The notes beneath the pieces were generated by a model, which did not search any database, was not told where the DNA came from, and saw only the letters and a list, made by a program, of their open reading frames with translations. From Drosophila pseudoobscura (Eukaryota; Arthropoda; Insecta; Diptera; Drosophilidae), in NCBI RefSeq assembly GCF_009870125.1, contig NC_046679.1, forward strand, positions 24,180,001-24,244,000: 64,000 nt of DNA. Reading direction: 5' to 3'. How positions within the stretch are numbered: the first letter of the stretch is position 1; every line of letters begins with the position of its first letter. Positions 1 through 12,986 of the stretch are shown here, piece after piece. A program made the translations under genes and the position numbers.

Positions 1-1315
1 ACTCTCATGCCGCTCGGGGCTCCTATCCTATCTGTCCTTCCACATGAGCGGCGGCAGTCAGGTGTCTATTAAATGCCAAGATTTTTGAAGCGTGCCACCT
101 CCAGGCGCCCACAGCACCACACAGCCCCTGTGATGATGCTTACCCAACAAATTTCCCATTAAAATCAAATGGAATTTCATATATTCCGAAAGGGAGGGAG
201 CCGCGAATGATATAGAGAGAGAGAGAGGCCCAAGAAACTACGACCAGAGGGGACGCCACAGCTGCAGCGACATTCGCTGCCGCTTCCGTACTTAATGACT
301 AATGGACTCTTAATGATCTAACAAGGTGCACACACAGATACAGACACTAATACACACACACACAGATACAGACACCCACACACATTGACACCTTGGAAGC
401 AATGAGGCAAAGGATGTCGCCGCTGTTTGGGCGGATGCTGCACGATGCTGCATCCTGACAACAAAGTTCAAAACTTAATAATGCAACATTAGTTGCCGCG
501 ACGATGACGTTGACAATATACAGGAATACACCCAAAGAAACAAGGAAGGTTATTGGTTTTATATAGCAGATAAAAAGGTTCATGACCTCAAAATAAAAAA
601 AGGAGGATAACCTCAAAATAATCTAGGAATGATACCAAAAAAATAAGCAGTATTTATCATATCTAATATGGGCCTATCCGTAAAAATGTTTCCTTCGAAA
701 TAAAGCCGAACATTTCCTTATGTTATCTTATAAATTTTAACCAAAGAAAAGTTGAAATAAATGAAAGGACCATTGCACTATTTTTGAACTAAGTTACGTG
801 CAAGTTTGAATCGAGCTAAAATTTAGTAAAGTGTATTTATAAGCCATTTGTTCTAAGATCTATCTATATATCTATCTATATCCATATTATCTTCTAAATA
901 TTCTAATATACGGTTATCCTGAGCTACTTGTATTTGCAATATCTTTTAATAATAATAAATATTGAAAGGAAAAACCTAATAAATATATTGCAAAGCCACA
1001 AGTCTTACTAACTTTCGATCGAAATGAAACATCTTAAATCTTTGCTGACGGGATATCATTTGTGAAAATAAATCAAATATTTTTAAAATATTTTTTTCAT
1101 TCATAAGTAAGTATTAAACTAGATCTTATCCTATCTTAGAGCAATATACATAACTTAAAGAATTTAGACTGCAGAAGGTGTACGCCCAAATATGATCCTA
1201 TCTTTTATAGTCCTTTATAGAAGCCTATCTTATTCCTTATGGTATACATAGTTAGAGCTACTTTTTTCTTTACTAATCTGTATATTATTAAACCAATTTT
1301 TTTCTCTCTGTGCAG
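1..1315. other. Non-coding stretch, AT-rich from about 560
   Basis: I see no supported gene. The first 500 bases are mixed composition with a CA-type simple repeat near 350-385. From about 560 to 1300 the DNA becomes AT-rich with many stops in all frames, as expected for intron or intergenic fly DNA. The stretch ends in a long pyrimidine tract and CAG that make a good splice acceptor for the plus strand. Confidence 0.6.
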
Positions 1316-1437
1316 TCTATTTCGGTAGTAGCCTCAACATTCAGCACGTGAAACGTGCCACTTGCAGCAGTCGCGAAACGTTGCAAGTGCCACTGGCAGC
1401 ACGTTGCCAACATCCTCGAGATCCGGACGGGCAGTGA
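1316..1437 (+). CDS. Putative terminal exon of an unidentified plus-strand gene
   Basis: A strong acceptor (pyrimidine run then TGTGCAG, ending at 1315) opens a segment with one usable frame. After two leading bases it reads YFGSSLNIQHVKRATC and continues to a TGA at 1435-1437, 39 codons in all. The other two frames stop within 12 codons. The composition is basic and polar with no domain I recognise. No 5' partner exon is visible because the window begins 1.3 kb upstream. It may be an alternative last exon, or chance. Confidence 0.25.
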
Positions 1438-1831
1438 AGAGTGGGTGCGGCAGGGGTGGCTCTCCACCCTGTATATATGTATGCAAAAAAGAGGATACCC
1501 CACCGTAAGAATGGCAGAAAAGAGCAGAGAAAAACTCAACCAAATTGCAAAAATTAAATTAGTAAATTTTGTTACAAACTTACAGCCAAGCGGGGATGGT
1601 GCAGAGGGGGTGGGGTGTCTTACAGTGTAGTGGGTGCCTAGGTCAATGGGGGATTTTGGTTGCGACTGTGTGTTGCTGTGTGTTTGTCGCTACTGTCCTT
1701 GGAAGTGCCTGCCTTGCTTCTTCGTCTGCTGTTGCTTCTTTCTGCTGCACTGTTCTGATGTTGCATGCCCCTCCTGCCACAGCAACTGCTGTTGCATTTT
1801 GTGTCGTTCATGCGCTTCATTTATCACACAG

Positions 1832-1888
1832 CTGTCAAGTTTCGCCAACAGCCAGAACCGTGACTTCAAGAACCGAGACTCCTCGAAG
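1832..1888 (+). CDS. Putative 57-nt internal exon (plus strand)
   Basis: The segment lies between an acceptor (TTTATCACACAG) and a near-consensus donor (AAG then GTGAGA). In phase 0 it reads LSSFANSQNRDFKNRDSSK with no remainder, so inclusion would keep the frame. A second frame is also open, which weakens the case. It is 400 bases after the putative terminal exon at 1316, so the two would have to belong to different isoforms or genes. I do not recognise the peptide. Confidence 0.25.
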
Positions 1889-4446
1889 GTGAGACTCCGC
1901 TTTCGGGGCGTAGAACTTTACGAGTCTCCCCCATCTAGTGGGTCTGGCCAAAATTAACCTTCGACAAGCCCCAAAAAAACACATACAAAGATAGAGACGG
2001 ATAGAGAGCCCAAAAACAGTTTTACAGGCCGCCGCACAAAGCAAACAGCTTCAACATATGTCAAGTAATCAGCGAGCAAAGTCAGACTCCGAGATCTGCA
2101 ATCGGAATGGGAAGTGGGGCTCACAAACGGCGGTAGAATCGAAGGCAAAGCTGCCGAGGAAGGGGCGCAAACTGAGGCTAAATCGGAGGCAGAGACAAAG
2201 TTTGCCTTGGCGGCACATGCCAAGCATAAAATTGAATATGTATCTAAGACTCGGCGAAATGAATCTTCAAATGGCGAACCTGGAAGGTAACTTGATGCTA
2301 CACCGAAAAAAACAGCAGACTATTTTTTACAAAAGCCAGAAGTCTCAATGGATGGAGCAACGAATACTTTTTACTGGTCCATTAGATGAGTTTTCGTTCG
2401 ATTCCATAGGGTGTTCAAATAACCCAAGCGATAGGACAGACGTAAGTTCAAAAAGGGATTAAAAGATTTCAAATTATCAATTTCCAAAGTATTTTCAATC
2501 TATTAGATATTTTTGAACATGTTTTGAACATCTATTGGTTCAACAATTTCTGGAATATCCATCGAATGTCTTTCGCAAATATTTCAATCGGTTTTCCCAA
2601 GTGTAGACTTCCGCCAGACCTGGGGGTAAATAGTCGAAGGGCAGGGCGGCACCACCACGGGACACGGGACACAGAGCACAGGGGCACGGGGGCACGGGGC
2701 AGGTTCGTCGCCAGTTCACGCCTCAGCGACTTTTGCGTTTGCGCGCCGGTTGCTGCCGTCATCGAAGAAGAGAACTAGAAGGAGGGACACGCATACAGCC
2801 AGGGATGTGTGGGGTAGGGGCTAACCATTTTTGACTCGCCGTTGCGCTCGACTGATTTTCGGAATTTTGAACATTTTCCGTTAACGTTTTTCGCCGAGCA
2901 TAGGCCCATAAGGCACGCACACGATACATGGGGCATAATCATGGGGCATAGAACCACAAAACAAGTTCAGGGTTGTCCGCGAGCATGGGAATGTTTTTCC
3001 GTTTACAAATAGATCATGAAAACAAACAAAGCCAAAATAATTGTGTGGGAAAAGTGGGATAGGAAAGTGGGAAAGTGCCTGGTGGCATTTCACTTTATTA
3101 TGCAACATAATCAACCAGCCGGTGACAACAGGGCTACCCTCAATGCGGCACTTTCGTGCCGGGTGCAGGTTGCCGAGTACCGGGGGCACAAATGTTTAAC
3201 CTGTAACTCTGCAAAAAGGACAGAGGCAACGGAGTTGCAACAGCTCACAGGAGGAGGCAGCAAGTGGAGGGAGACAGAGTTGCAACAGCCGAAAGAGCAG
3301 GAGGCAGCAGCTCCACAGAAAAGGCAGACATTCAGAGTTGCAACAGCATCTACCGGTGAAGGTACAGATGAAAAGGGTTGATGGGTTGATGGGCTGATGG
3401 GCTGTTGGGCTGTTGGGAGTGTGGACTCTGTTAAGTGCTTTCCACCTGGCGGGCATACAAGCTATCCTACTCCTCCCTCACACGTGCCACACAACAGGAA
3501 GCGGCAACATTTTTGCTCATTTGTTGCCTCTTTCTCATTTAACTAAGTGATGAAGTCGTCGTTCGTTGGCCCCCAGAGAGAGGGAACAGATGTGGAGTGT
3601 GGCATCGTACACCATCTCCCGTCTGAGATTAGGCTGATGCTAAATTCACTTTACGCCACACACACACACGGTGGCAAGATGGTACGAGGTGGTAAAAAAG
3701 TGTCAGCAAAAAGTGTTGCCTAGTTGCAGGCGCCCGCGGAAATTAATTCATCCCCAAATTGTTTTGGACTGTGACAGCGGCAAAAGTCGTTGCACTCCGC
3801 CACAACGCGAATGGCATGCCCCCCGGCCTCTGGCCCCCGCCTCCCGCCCATCACAAGTGTCCACATGTGGCGAAAAGTATTTGAAACTTTTCCTCATTCT
3901 GCGGTGGCGCACAATTTAAATGGCAGCAGTCGACGCAACGCTCGACGGCAACTGACGGCTGGTCTGCCGCTTAGGTGCGCTCACAAGTGGTCGCTGGGGC
4001 TCTCTCCCGACCGTGATGCGGACAGGCATGGGTCATGAGAGAGCCAGGGAGGAGTGGAGCGCAGTGGAGTGGAGTATGTGGTGGCTGTTGGCGTTTTGCA
4101 CCACTGTGCCGCGCTTCAACACTTTAATATGAAAACAAGTGCAAAAAGATATGGTGAAAGCCAGGACTTTTGAATACTCTCTTTTCAGATTTATTTATAA
4201 CTTATTTCATTGGAATTTTATAGAATTTTTCACTTTTTTTCTAAATTCTTGTGGGATTTATTCCCTAGATCTCTCTGAAATCAATAAATAGGCATATTAC
4301 GGTGCCGGAAATGAAGGTAGACTCTTAAAAAATTATTATAATTATCTTTATGATGATGGACAGGAGAGAAGACTTTTCAGAGCTACCTAACTCCCCTTCA
4401 AAGCCCACAAAAACCAGGAAACGAACATCAAACACATAGCTCTTAC
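1889..4446. other. Non-coding stretch with short direct repeats
   Basis: No gene is supported. The stretch holds GGGACAC-type and GGGCACG-type short repeats near 2650-2700, and an eight-to-nine-base tandem of TGATGGGC/TGTTGGGC type at about 3379-3418. An open frame at 2058-2462 is explained by chance: it has no splice context and no codon bias. Confidence 0.5.
3379..3418. repeat. Short tandem repeat, unit about TGATGGGC / TGTTGGGC
   Basis: Four to five consecutive imperfect copies of an eight-to-nine-base G-rich unit are directly visible. It lies in non-coding DNA. Confidence 0.7.
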
Positions 4447-4526
4447 CCGGTGTTACCACCGACTTTTTGGCATTGCCACCATTGCCAGTCTTGATGACAA
4501 CATCATCCATGGACTTGCCCCCGCGA
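4447..4526 (-). CDS. Putative 80-nt exon of an unidentified minus-strand gene
   Basis: On the minus strand the segment ends in a strong donor (CCGG then GTAAGAG). Only one of three frames is open; it contains GGKSMDDVVIKTGNGGNAKK with GC-ending codons typical of fly genes. The acceptor I assign (CTGCCTCTGCCGAG) has a pyrimidine tract but ends in the uncommon GAG. A TATTAAT branch-like sequence precedes it. Alternatively the ATG at 4510 could start a first coding exon, giving MDDVVIKTGNGGNAKKSV and so on, although its -3 base is T. Later exons would lie left of the window. Function unknown. Confidence 0.4.
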
Positions 4527-4839
4527 CTCGGCAGAGGCAGGTACGATATTAATATGTAAATTATTTTCTTGCATTACTGCAACGGCAGCTCAAATGCGAG
4601 CAGCGGTTGCTGCCACACCAGGAATCCGACTGCGAGATGGTACTTTAATTAAAATTAAATATTTTTCTGCTCCGACAGCCACTGTGAAAAGATGGGGAGA
4701 TGGAGAAGGACCGGCGGCAGTGAGTATTGTTAAAAGCTTAGTCCATTGAAAGAAATAATTTATTTATGCGATCCTAGTATCTGAGGCCACGGCACCCGGT
4801 GGTCCTTTTTAAATCAACCTTAAGCTTAAACCCGAACAC

Positions 4840-4868
4840 AATCGATGGCATTCCGTTTTCCATCGATT
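4840..4868. repeat. Inverted repeat with 9-bp arms around ATCGAT
   Basis: The arms AATCGATGG and CCATCGATT are perfectly complementary and separated by 11 bases. The core ATCGAT resembles part of a DRE-type site, but the full TATCGATA is absent. It could be a paired protein-binding site or a hairpin. Confidence 0.6.
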
Positions 4869-5901
4869 TGTAGGTGAAATGCGGGTCAGTGGCTGTCTAA
4901 TGAAGCATTAAATTCGTATCGGATTTTTCTCTTTTACTTGAAAATCGATTTTAAAGTGTTTTTAGTTGCACATTTTCCGCCTTTTCACAACAATTAAGAC
5001 TTTCTTCATCTTGCCATTCGAATTTCCGGGTCTCAAAGCAAAGATTTATTAGACAACTGCAAAATCTGGTCTTAGTACTGTCTGGTAGTTGCAAATCCTT
5101 CCCCTGGGAGACTGCTTTCCCCATGATTTTCCTACGCTTTTCACACTGTTCAGTGATTTGCTTGTTAAGCTTTTTGCATACTACTCCTTGGCGCTGGCTA
5201 CTTATGGCCTTCTGTTGACTTTTAGTTTTCTGCGGTCTCCGTACCCCGCTCTCCCTCACTCTGTCTCTCTCTCTCTAAGAAGCGAAAGAAAAATTAAACC
5301 CCACTGACAAACTCCCCATTAAGTTCCCAGTGTAAGCAAATTTATCAAAAAACTTGGCAACTTGTCTGGGATTTAATTCAGTCGACTACCGTTTCCGTTT
5401 CCGTTTCAGTTCGTTTGAGTTAAGTTTCGGGTCTGTCTTTAAACGAATGGAAGGACATTCAACCAGCACTTGCACTGGCATTGCCTTCGAATCGATTTAA
5501 TTTCGTCAAAAGTAAACATTTTCGTAGGGGAAAAGTCCGAAACGGAAGCACAACAATGGCAGTCCCTCCCCCCACCCCCGCATCCAAGTTGTTGACAGCT
5601 CACGTTCTGCCCCATAGACGATACGATGCTGATGACGTTCTACGTTGGCACTGCCGTTGCCGTTGCCGTTGCCCCAAAAATGTATCCCTACCGAATCCGC
5701 TGTATCCTTCGTCTGTTCTTGTTGTTTCTGCAGAATTGCACGCGCTGCCCAGCCGACCAACAAAAAAAAAAAATACAAAAATAAAGAAAGCATAAAGCAA
5801 ACCAAATTAATCACAAATATTACTTTTTCCACCATCTTCCTTTTTCTCTTTTCCTCTCTGTCCCTGTGCATGTGATTCAGCTTCTTCCCTTTCTCTTGCT
5901 A

Positions 5902-5924
5902 TGTGTGTGTGTGTGTGTGTGTGT
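5902..5924. repeat. (TG)n microsatellite
   Basis: An uninterrupted run of eleven TG units can be read directly. Confidence 0.95.
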
Positions 5925-8900
5925 TTGACCACTCCATCTGGTGGAGTCCTTTGTCGGCTGCTTCTTGTGTCCTGGGTGTGTGTGGGGCATGTTTCTTCAT
6001 TTGACACTTGCCCGTTTCCGTTTTCAGCTCTCATGTTTTTGGAATTATTTCATTTCATTTTTTGAAGTCACTCAGAGAGAGAGAGAGACACACAAACACA
6101 TGTCTTTTGTTGGTCTCCATCTTTCCTTCTGTTTCCCTCCGCCTCTCTTCCTCTTTATCATCAGTTCATTTCATCATTGTTCTTGTTTGTATATTTATTA
6201 AATTGACACATGCTGACAGGCAGCAGATAACAGCAAAATGGAATGGAGTGACAGCAACAGAAGCTGCCACAGAACTTTGGCTCAGAATCGGACATTGTTG
6301 AAGCTTCTACTTGAACCAGAGTCGAGTCGGCTCTGAGCATAAATCACTTGGAAGTAAATGCCTTTTGGCCCACATAATGAACTTGCCCCGATGTTGCCCC
6401 TCCCCTCGTACTCTAACGAGCCAAGAGAGAGCTGCAGTTGCAGTTGCACTTGCAGCTTGCGTTGAGGAATTTTAATTTCTCGCAAAATTAACTTCTGCAC
6501 AAATTATTACGTTGTGCAATGCAAATGCCAAACAACTCAAGCATACAGCTACTTGCCCCATACCCCACACACCAAAGCCTTTCTGTTGCCCCAAAAATGC
6601 ACCCAAGACGCTGTTAGACCATATCTTTTCCACCGATGCCGTCGTTTCCAGTCCGAATAGCCATAGTGTTCACACTACATCCATGCATGAATCCACAGTA
6701 TTCATAGAATACTCACAGATATACTAATGCTTTCTTTTGATCGTTAAGAATCATTCCCTCAGTCAGACTCGATTAGGCCCATGTCACTAAAAACCGAACA
6801 AATTGAATGGAGAGTGAGTGAGAAATCGGATCTCAGCTCGTTTTGGGCGAGCGTTTTTATATTTGGACGTTGATATTCGATGACTGCACCATAAAGTGGC
6901 CCGTGTGACACCAGCAGAAGGCTGTTACGCTCGGATCCCAAGCAAAACGTAGCCCTCCTCCCGCCCAACCGACCGAGGGGCGCTGCCGCATGAGGCGGTG
7001 CGGAAGGAAGGAAGTGTATAGTGAATCTGATAGGAATCGTGAAGTTTATGCGGCTCAACAGATGTAATGAGAAATCTGAGACGCCGACTCTAACTGACCA
7101 ATCAGAGTCCTGGTCGTGCAGGACTCTAATTCCCAAAATTGCATTATAATTATTAAGAAATGCTATTGCTTTTCTCCTATCTTTTATTATTTGGATCTGA
7201 TTTTGCAATAGTACAATTCCTTATTGTAGAAATCCCGTCACTTATTTTCTCGATAGTTGCCGGTAAAAAACCTCTCGTGCAGCAGCACCCCCTCTAAGTG
7301 GGCGTGGTCCCAAGGAAGTTCTAGCTGTAAACTAAAATAGCCAAAAGAAACAAAAACAGCAACAGCAAACACAGCCAAACAAAGCTCAAGGATGAAGCCG
7401 AGCCAAGCCATAAAACAATAATTGCAACATCAGTGGAGAAGGAAGGAAAAGGGGTTGCCCTCCATTTTTCTCTCCATTTCTCTTCGCTTTTCGTTTTTCA
7501 CTCTCTCCTCTACGCTTTCCCAATTTTTCTGTTCTGTTTTCCCCCCTCACTCGTTGCACTGTTTTGTCTGATTAATACAAATGAGCGGCGATTTGTCATG
7601 TCACTGCGTTTAAATTTATCATTTTCCACGACAGGCGCGATTGTTGTTGGTGTAACTCTTGTTTTTTTCCCCTCCTGCTGGTCCTCCTGCTGCTGCTGCT
7701 GTTTTCCACATGCCTTTACGTATCGCAGTTTTTATTTTTATGTGTGTTTTCCTCCTCCTCCTTCTTCCTTTCATAACATTCTCTTGTTTGTTTTTCCTGC
7801 TTCCGGCGGGCGTTTCCTGAAGGCCCATCCAGTGCCTTGGACCCTACACCTCCCATCCATCCTCCCGCAATGGACACAGAGGCGCCAAGATCGCTGCACA
7901 TTTTGGCATTCAGCGATTTCTCTCTTTCCTTCTCTTTCTCTCATCCCTCTCCCTTTCCCTCTCTCTCTCTCTCTGGCTTAGTGCGCTCTTCGCATTGTTG
8001 TGCTGCTTTTGGGGGAGTGAATTTTATGTGCCATATGCCGAGGCGCAACATTTTTGTTAATGGCTTGTAAAATTTTTTCCCAAACACAAATCCTTTTGGC
8101 TTTTTGTACCCTTTGCAAAAGGTTTGACTATATTAGAAAGATGGTGGGCAGTTCAAGGAAGGAAGTTTATCGAATTTTGTACAAAAACATTATTTATGGG
8201 GGTATTCTTAAATTTGATTCTGTTCCAATGGCAAAGAATCCCTTAGTTGTCATGTTATCCGTCTAAACCTTTGCACTAACTCTTCTCTAAGCTGTAGTTT
8301 GAATATTTCTCGGATCTGCCAGTATCTGAACAAAATTGAGCATAAAAACAATCCATAACAAGGGCGATCTTCTTTAAGACGATTTTCAAAGCTCCCTGAT
8401 TCTAAAAACCTTAAAAATCTTTAAGGGTATCAAAATGTTCGCTCAACAAATGCTACCTTATCCATTTTTTGTTCCATTTTTTCCCCAGTAACTTTTTGCC
8501 GGAAACTCTGGCCGGAGTCCGCTCGCTCTTCCTTTGCTTGGCTGGCCGTTGACATGACTCGGCGTATAACAGCAGCAGTACAGCAGTACAGGGATCCGGA
8601 ACCAGAAGGAACCACAACCATAACCCTCCTCCACCATTCGGAGCACCCATAATTGTTTGCCAGCTTTTCTTTTTTTCCGCTGGTCCGCGTGCAGCTGTTG
8701 TGGCATTTGCCAAAAGCATAATTCGATTAGCTTTTATCGCGGCGTGTTCAACTGCAATCATTGCGGAAAAATGCCAATTAGAAAAGTTACTAGCGCCAGA
8801 CCGCCACCCGTCCACGCCCACGCCCCCTACGCCCCAAGGACCATCCATCCTGCACAGAATTTGTCCTATTTTTGTGCTGTGTCAGTGCGTCCTGTGCGAC

Positions 8901-9020
8901 GACTGTCAAAATCTGTGCGCGCGGGTAGGGGTAGATCTGGGATTTACAGCTGGGCCGCTTTTTTGATTTGCAATTTCCATGACTCCACGCTGATGTTGCT
9001 GCCACGTTGCTGCTGCCATG

Positions 9021-9044
9021 CTGCTGCTGCTGCTGCTGCTGCTG
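9021..9044. repeat. (CTG)n trinucleotide repeat
   Basis: Eight consecutive CTG units. They generate poly-Gln, poly-Ala and poly-Leu frames that I do not regard as coding because no splice or start context supports them. Confidence 0.95.
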
Positions 9045-12000
9045 GTGGCTCAACTTCAACTAATGAGCAACAGCGGCTAAAGTCAATGAAACTTTCGCTA
9101 TACAATTTTCCTGCCTCATGAAAAAAGCACTATTGGATACCCTGCAATTGGATTTGTGACAGGGGGAATAATATTTAACTTCAAAGCCGCTCTTGTGATA
9201 AAAGATATCACACAAGTGAAACTTAAATGAGTGATTAGATGATTAATAGATTAATAACACCTATAACAAAAAATTCTCCCAAATTCTTAAGAACTCTGGT
9301 TTCTTATTTATACTCTTCAAATAATCCAAGTGATATGCTTTGGATACATCAGTCGATAATGACATTATTTATTTAATTTAATACTTAAAAGTTGGGACAA
9401 TGATTGGGAAAAATACATAATTGCCGGAATATTTATGAACCCCAAAGGTGTATATATAATACCCAAAATTCAGGTGTATATACTATATAGTGATTTAGGG
9501 AGCTAACATATAATTTATTCCGACTGTTACATACTTCTCCGCAATCCATATATACCCTTCCCTTACGGAATTATGGGGTATAATACTACAGAGCACAAAA
9601 AATATTAAGGGAAATACGAGTAGCAACAGTAAAACACAAAACATGAATCTCACAGACACAAAAATAGTACACATAACCGCACACACTCATACAGTGCAGG
9701 ATCTACACACACCCATACTCGAATACATTCACAGAAATTTGTGCACAATAAATTTCAGGTTGGCAGCAACACCAGAAACAGCAGGAAAACCAGAAGCAAC
9801 TATGAAAATTGACAGCAGCAGCAGAAGCAGAACTCAGAGAAGGGGAAGCAGGAGGAGGAGGAGGAGGAGGAGTAGGTGGAAAATCCAGAGGAAAGGTAAC
9901 TAAAACTATCCACAGCACAGCACCTGGAATAACATAAGGCATCTCCTGTCGGCCCCCATCCACTGGTTGGGTGGTACATGTATATATCCCCTATATCATG
10001 CCCTCCCCAAAACTGAAACTTAGCCGAGTTTCGTTTTCACTTTAATCAAAAACTTTTTGCCACGCCACCAAAAATTTGCATCCATTTTCTTTTTACGCTA
10101 AATAAATTATTATCTAAGCACAGTCTGTCTGTGTGTGTGTGTTGTATCTGTGCGTGTGGGAGTATTGTGTCTGTGTGGGAGATTTGTATCTGTGTATAGG
10201 TGAAGTATTTAGCAGTGAGAAAAGTTTTGCCAAAATGTTGATGCTTGTAAGTTGATGACTGAAGAGGCAACGCAATTTCAGCAGATGCACTCGAAATAAA
10301 TAGAAATAAGTTACACCGAGAGAAACCTTTTGATGAATTAGGGAAGGGCTTCAAAATATATTTATAAGCGGAGCCATGAAGAGGAAAATTCGTCAGTTCA
10401 AGGTATAATTAAAACAAATTTGCCTCACATTTGGTCTTACGGCAGAACATTTGTTATTTTGAAAACTAATGGTTCATTCTCTATCCTTAATTAATGTCCT
10501 GTGAACTTACTCGTACCTAAGTTGCAAAAGGAAAGTATGTAGTTTATACAAGTCAATTATTATATATTATATAGAGGCCTTTTTTGTATCTATTCATCTA
10601 GCTCAGTGTAATCCCACCTTTCGAGAACTTTTCAACCGTAAATTGATTGATATATGGTTAATTTTTGGAAACTTATCGATGTGCGGTGACTGCAGCAAGC
10701 AATCCACCTGCTCTGCAAAGTCCTGCCAATGACATGGAAACATTTCTTGCCGCAAAGAAACAGCAATTAATAAGCAGCACTTGTAGTGGGGCGTGGCAGC
10801 CTCACTGGAGGGAATCGGAGTGTATAATGTCTGGATTGGAGTGTAGAACGGAGTGTGTGGCATCTGAAGCAGCTGCCATGTTCGCATTTCACTTTGACTG
10901 GCTGAGATTAATCCGGGAATGAGGAGAAGGAGTAGTAGTATGTGGCATGTTGGAAGGCTGACTGCTGAATGCAGCTCCGCTCGGCTCTATTCTGTTCTGT
11001 TCTGCTGTTATTAGTGTTTCTCTCTGTCATTTAAGTTGGAGATATGCCGCCCCAGATCTTCGGCTCCTTCTCGATGTTCCTTCTTCTTCGTGGAGGCTGC
11101 CACATTTGCGGCTAGCAAAAGCGGGAGCGGAAACTGCGTTTTTGATAACATTTTAATGAAAACTGTCAGTTGCAATGTTCTTCTCTCTCTCTCTCTCTCT
11201 CTGTCTGTGGCATAGCAACTTTACGCCAACGCCACGCCCAAACGCCCTACGGCAGCTGCTTTGTCAAGTGTGAATTCAACACTTGTGACTTGACATTTTT
11301 AGGCGAAATGCAGCAGCAACAACAAACATCTGAAGCGGCGGCAACATCAACAGCAACTGCTACGGCAATCTTCATAAGTTGCGCATACGCCACGTCATCC
11401 CATTGCCATTCCCAGTCCCATGCCCCGGGAACCGCAACGCGCTGCTCCGTTCTGGCCGCAGCTGCACTTGGCTGTGTGCATTAGGCCAACTCGCCTCCAA
11501 AATGACTCAAAATAAGAAAAGAAGAATGAAATTGCAGTGCCGAAGTGTCAGATACCCTTCAAGAATGATCTTTCTTATCGCAGAAGTGTGATTCAGGGAT
11601 GCCATGAATCCTTGCCATTTATGGAGTACTTTTTGTACCACGACACGATATTGATGATTACCATAAATATAATCATTTTCTCAAGCATCCATCCAAATTT
11701 ACAGCGATATTTCCTTAAATTAAAGAGGGGTCCAACCTTCTTTGCCTTACAAACACCTCTTCCAGTCTGTGATACCCTTTTTAAGGGCATAATGAATGCG
11801 CGAAACAATTCGGCGGTGCGCTTTGTTTGCCCAAACCCCAAACCCCCAGCACTGGAGACGTCTCCACCCCTTGCCTCATTTTGCCTTGCTCATTTCGGTG
11901 GCTAAATTAAAATTGCATCCCAGCAAATGCGCCGGGGTCGAGTGGTGGAGGATGCTTGGTGGTTCTATGCGGGTCTGGGCCTTTGGACGGGCGGGGTTTG

Positions 12001-12933
12001 TCTTATTTAAGTTTTATGCTGCCACAGCCACTGCCACAGACGCTTGCTACCTCTTGCTGATATTTGCTTTCGCTTTTGCTCTTAAGTTGTGCGAACATTT
12101 TTCATCGGGAATGCGCCTTAATTAACGGGCTATTTTTATTCAACATTGCTGCAATTTGAAGTTTGGAATGGAAATATTTGGTTAAAGATCCAAATACCCT
12201 GAAATATGTTTCAGTGCAAAAGCTTCTTTGATGGATAATGAAGGTAATAGAAGAACGATCATACCTGTGCTTACTCTTAGTCAAATTTTAAAGGATTTTG
12301 TTTGTTAAGTTAGTAAAATCAAAGAACTACCAAAAAGGTACGACCTATATATCCCTTCTACTGTATAAAATGAAGCTCTATTCATGCATGTATCTGATTC
12401 TTGTATCAAAATGGAGATTACAAATTAAAAGACTAGTTACCAGAAGAACCATCCCTAACTGCAGGCTCTGACCTTTTTTAAAGCTAATTCAAAGGGTCGA
12501 AAATGCTGTGAGGCCTTTCCACTGCTCTTCATAATTATTACAGAAAAAACAACCTAAATAATAGTCATAATTATGTCGCGGTCGGAGGGTCCTGCCACCT
12601 GCAGTTCGAGGATTAACATTTTAATTGTGGCAGCCGGAAATGAGCTTTGCCAGCAAGAGAGCCGAGTCCGTGTCAAAAGACATTGTCTGCAACGCTGTGG
12701 CAGGCAATTAACTTGACCACAGGGCAAAAATTGCATTTCCCTAGAACCAAAAATGTATCGAGGCGAAGCACCAACTGCACAGTGGAGGATTTTGGCTTTT
12801 GTTTGTGCATCAAATTGCAATTGTATGCATACAGAAGCAGTAACAGCATTAGGTATGGCAGCGTGCAGAGAAGCATGCGAGTGTGGGTGTGCTAAACGGA
12901 AATAAAACCAAAACGGATATGCTTACTAAGTAC

Positions 12934-12986
12934 CTGAACACAGCGGCCACATCCGGCGGCACGGCGCTCAATTCGCGTTGATGTTG
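12934..12986 (-). CDS. Putative 53-nt exon (minus strand, weak)
   Basis: On the minus strand a CATCAG acceptor is followed by a frame reading QHQRELSAVPPDVAAVF with mostly GC-ending codons, then CAG and GTACTT. The donor is weak and a second frame is also open. In this frame the exon starts in phase 0 and ends with two spare bases, which would join in frame to the candidate at 4447-4526. The phase match has a one-in-three chance of being accidental. Confidence 0.2.

Larger units (their letters stand above)
4527..12933. other. Long non-coding stretch with simple repeats
   Basis: I see no gene in these 8.4 kb. The stretch carries an inverted repeat at 4840-4868, TTTCCG repeats near 5390-5410, a (TG)n run at 5902-5924, pyrimidine-rich DNA at 7440-7980 that gives a long but low-complexity open frame, a (CTG)n run at 9021-9044, TATACCC/GGGTATA pairs near 9550-9582, and a (TC)n run near 11180-11200. 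The character fits a long fly intron or intergenic DNA. Confidence 0.55.

Noticed and set aside
7433-7981. A 182-codon plus-strand open frame
   Set aside because: It runs through pyrimidine-rich low-complexity DNA (Ser/Leu/Phe/Pro only in runs) with no splice or codon support.
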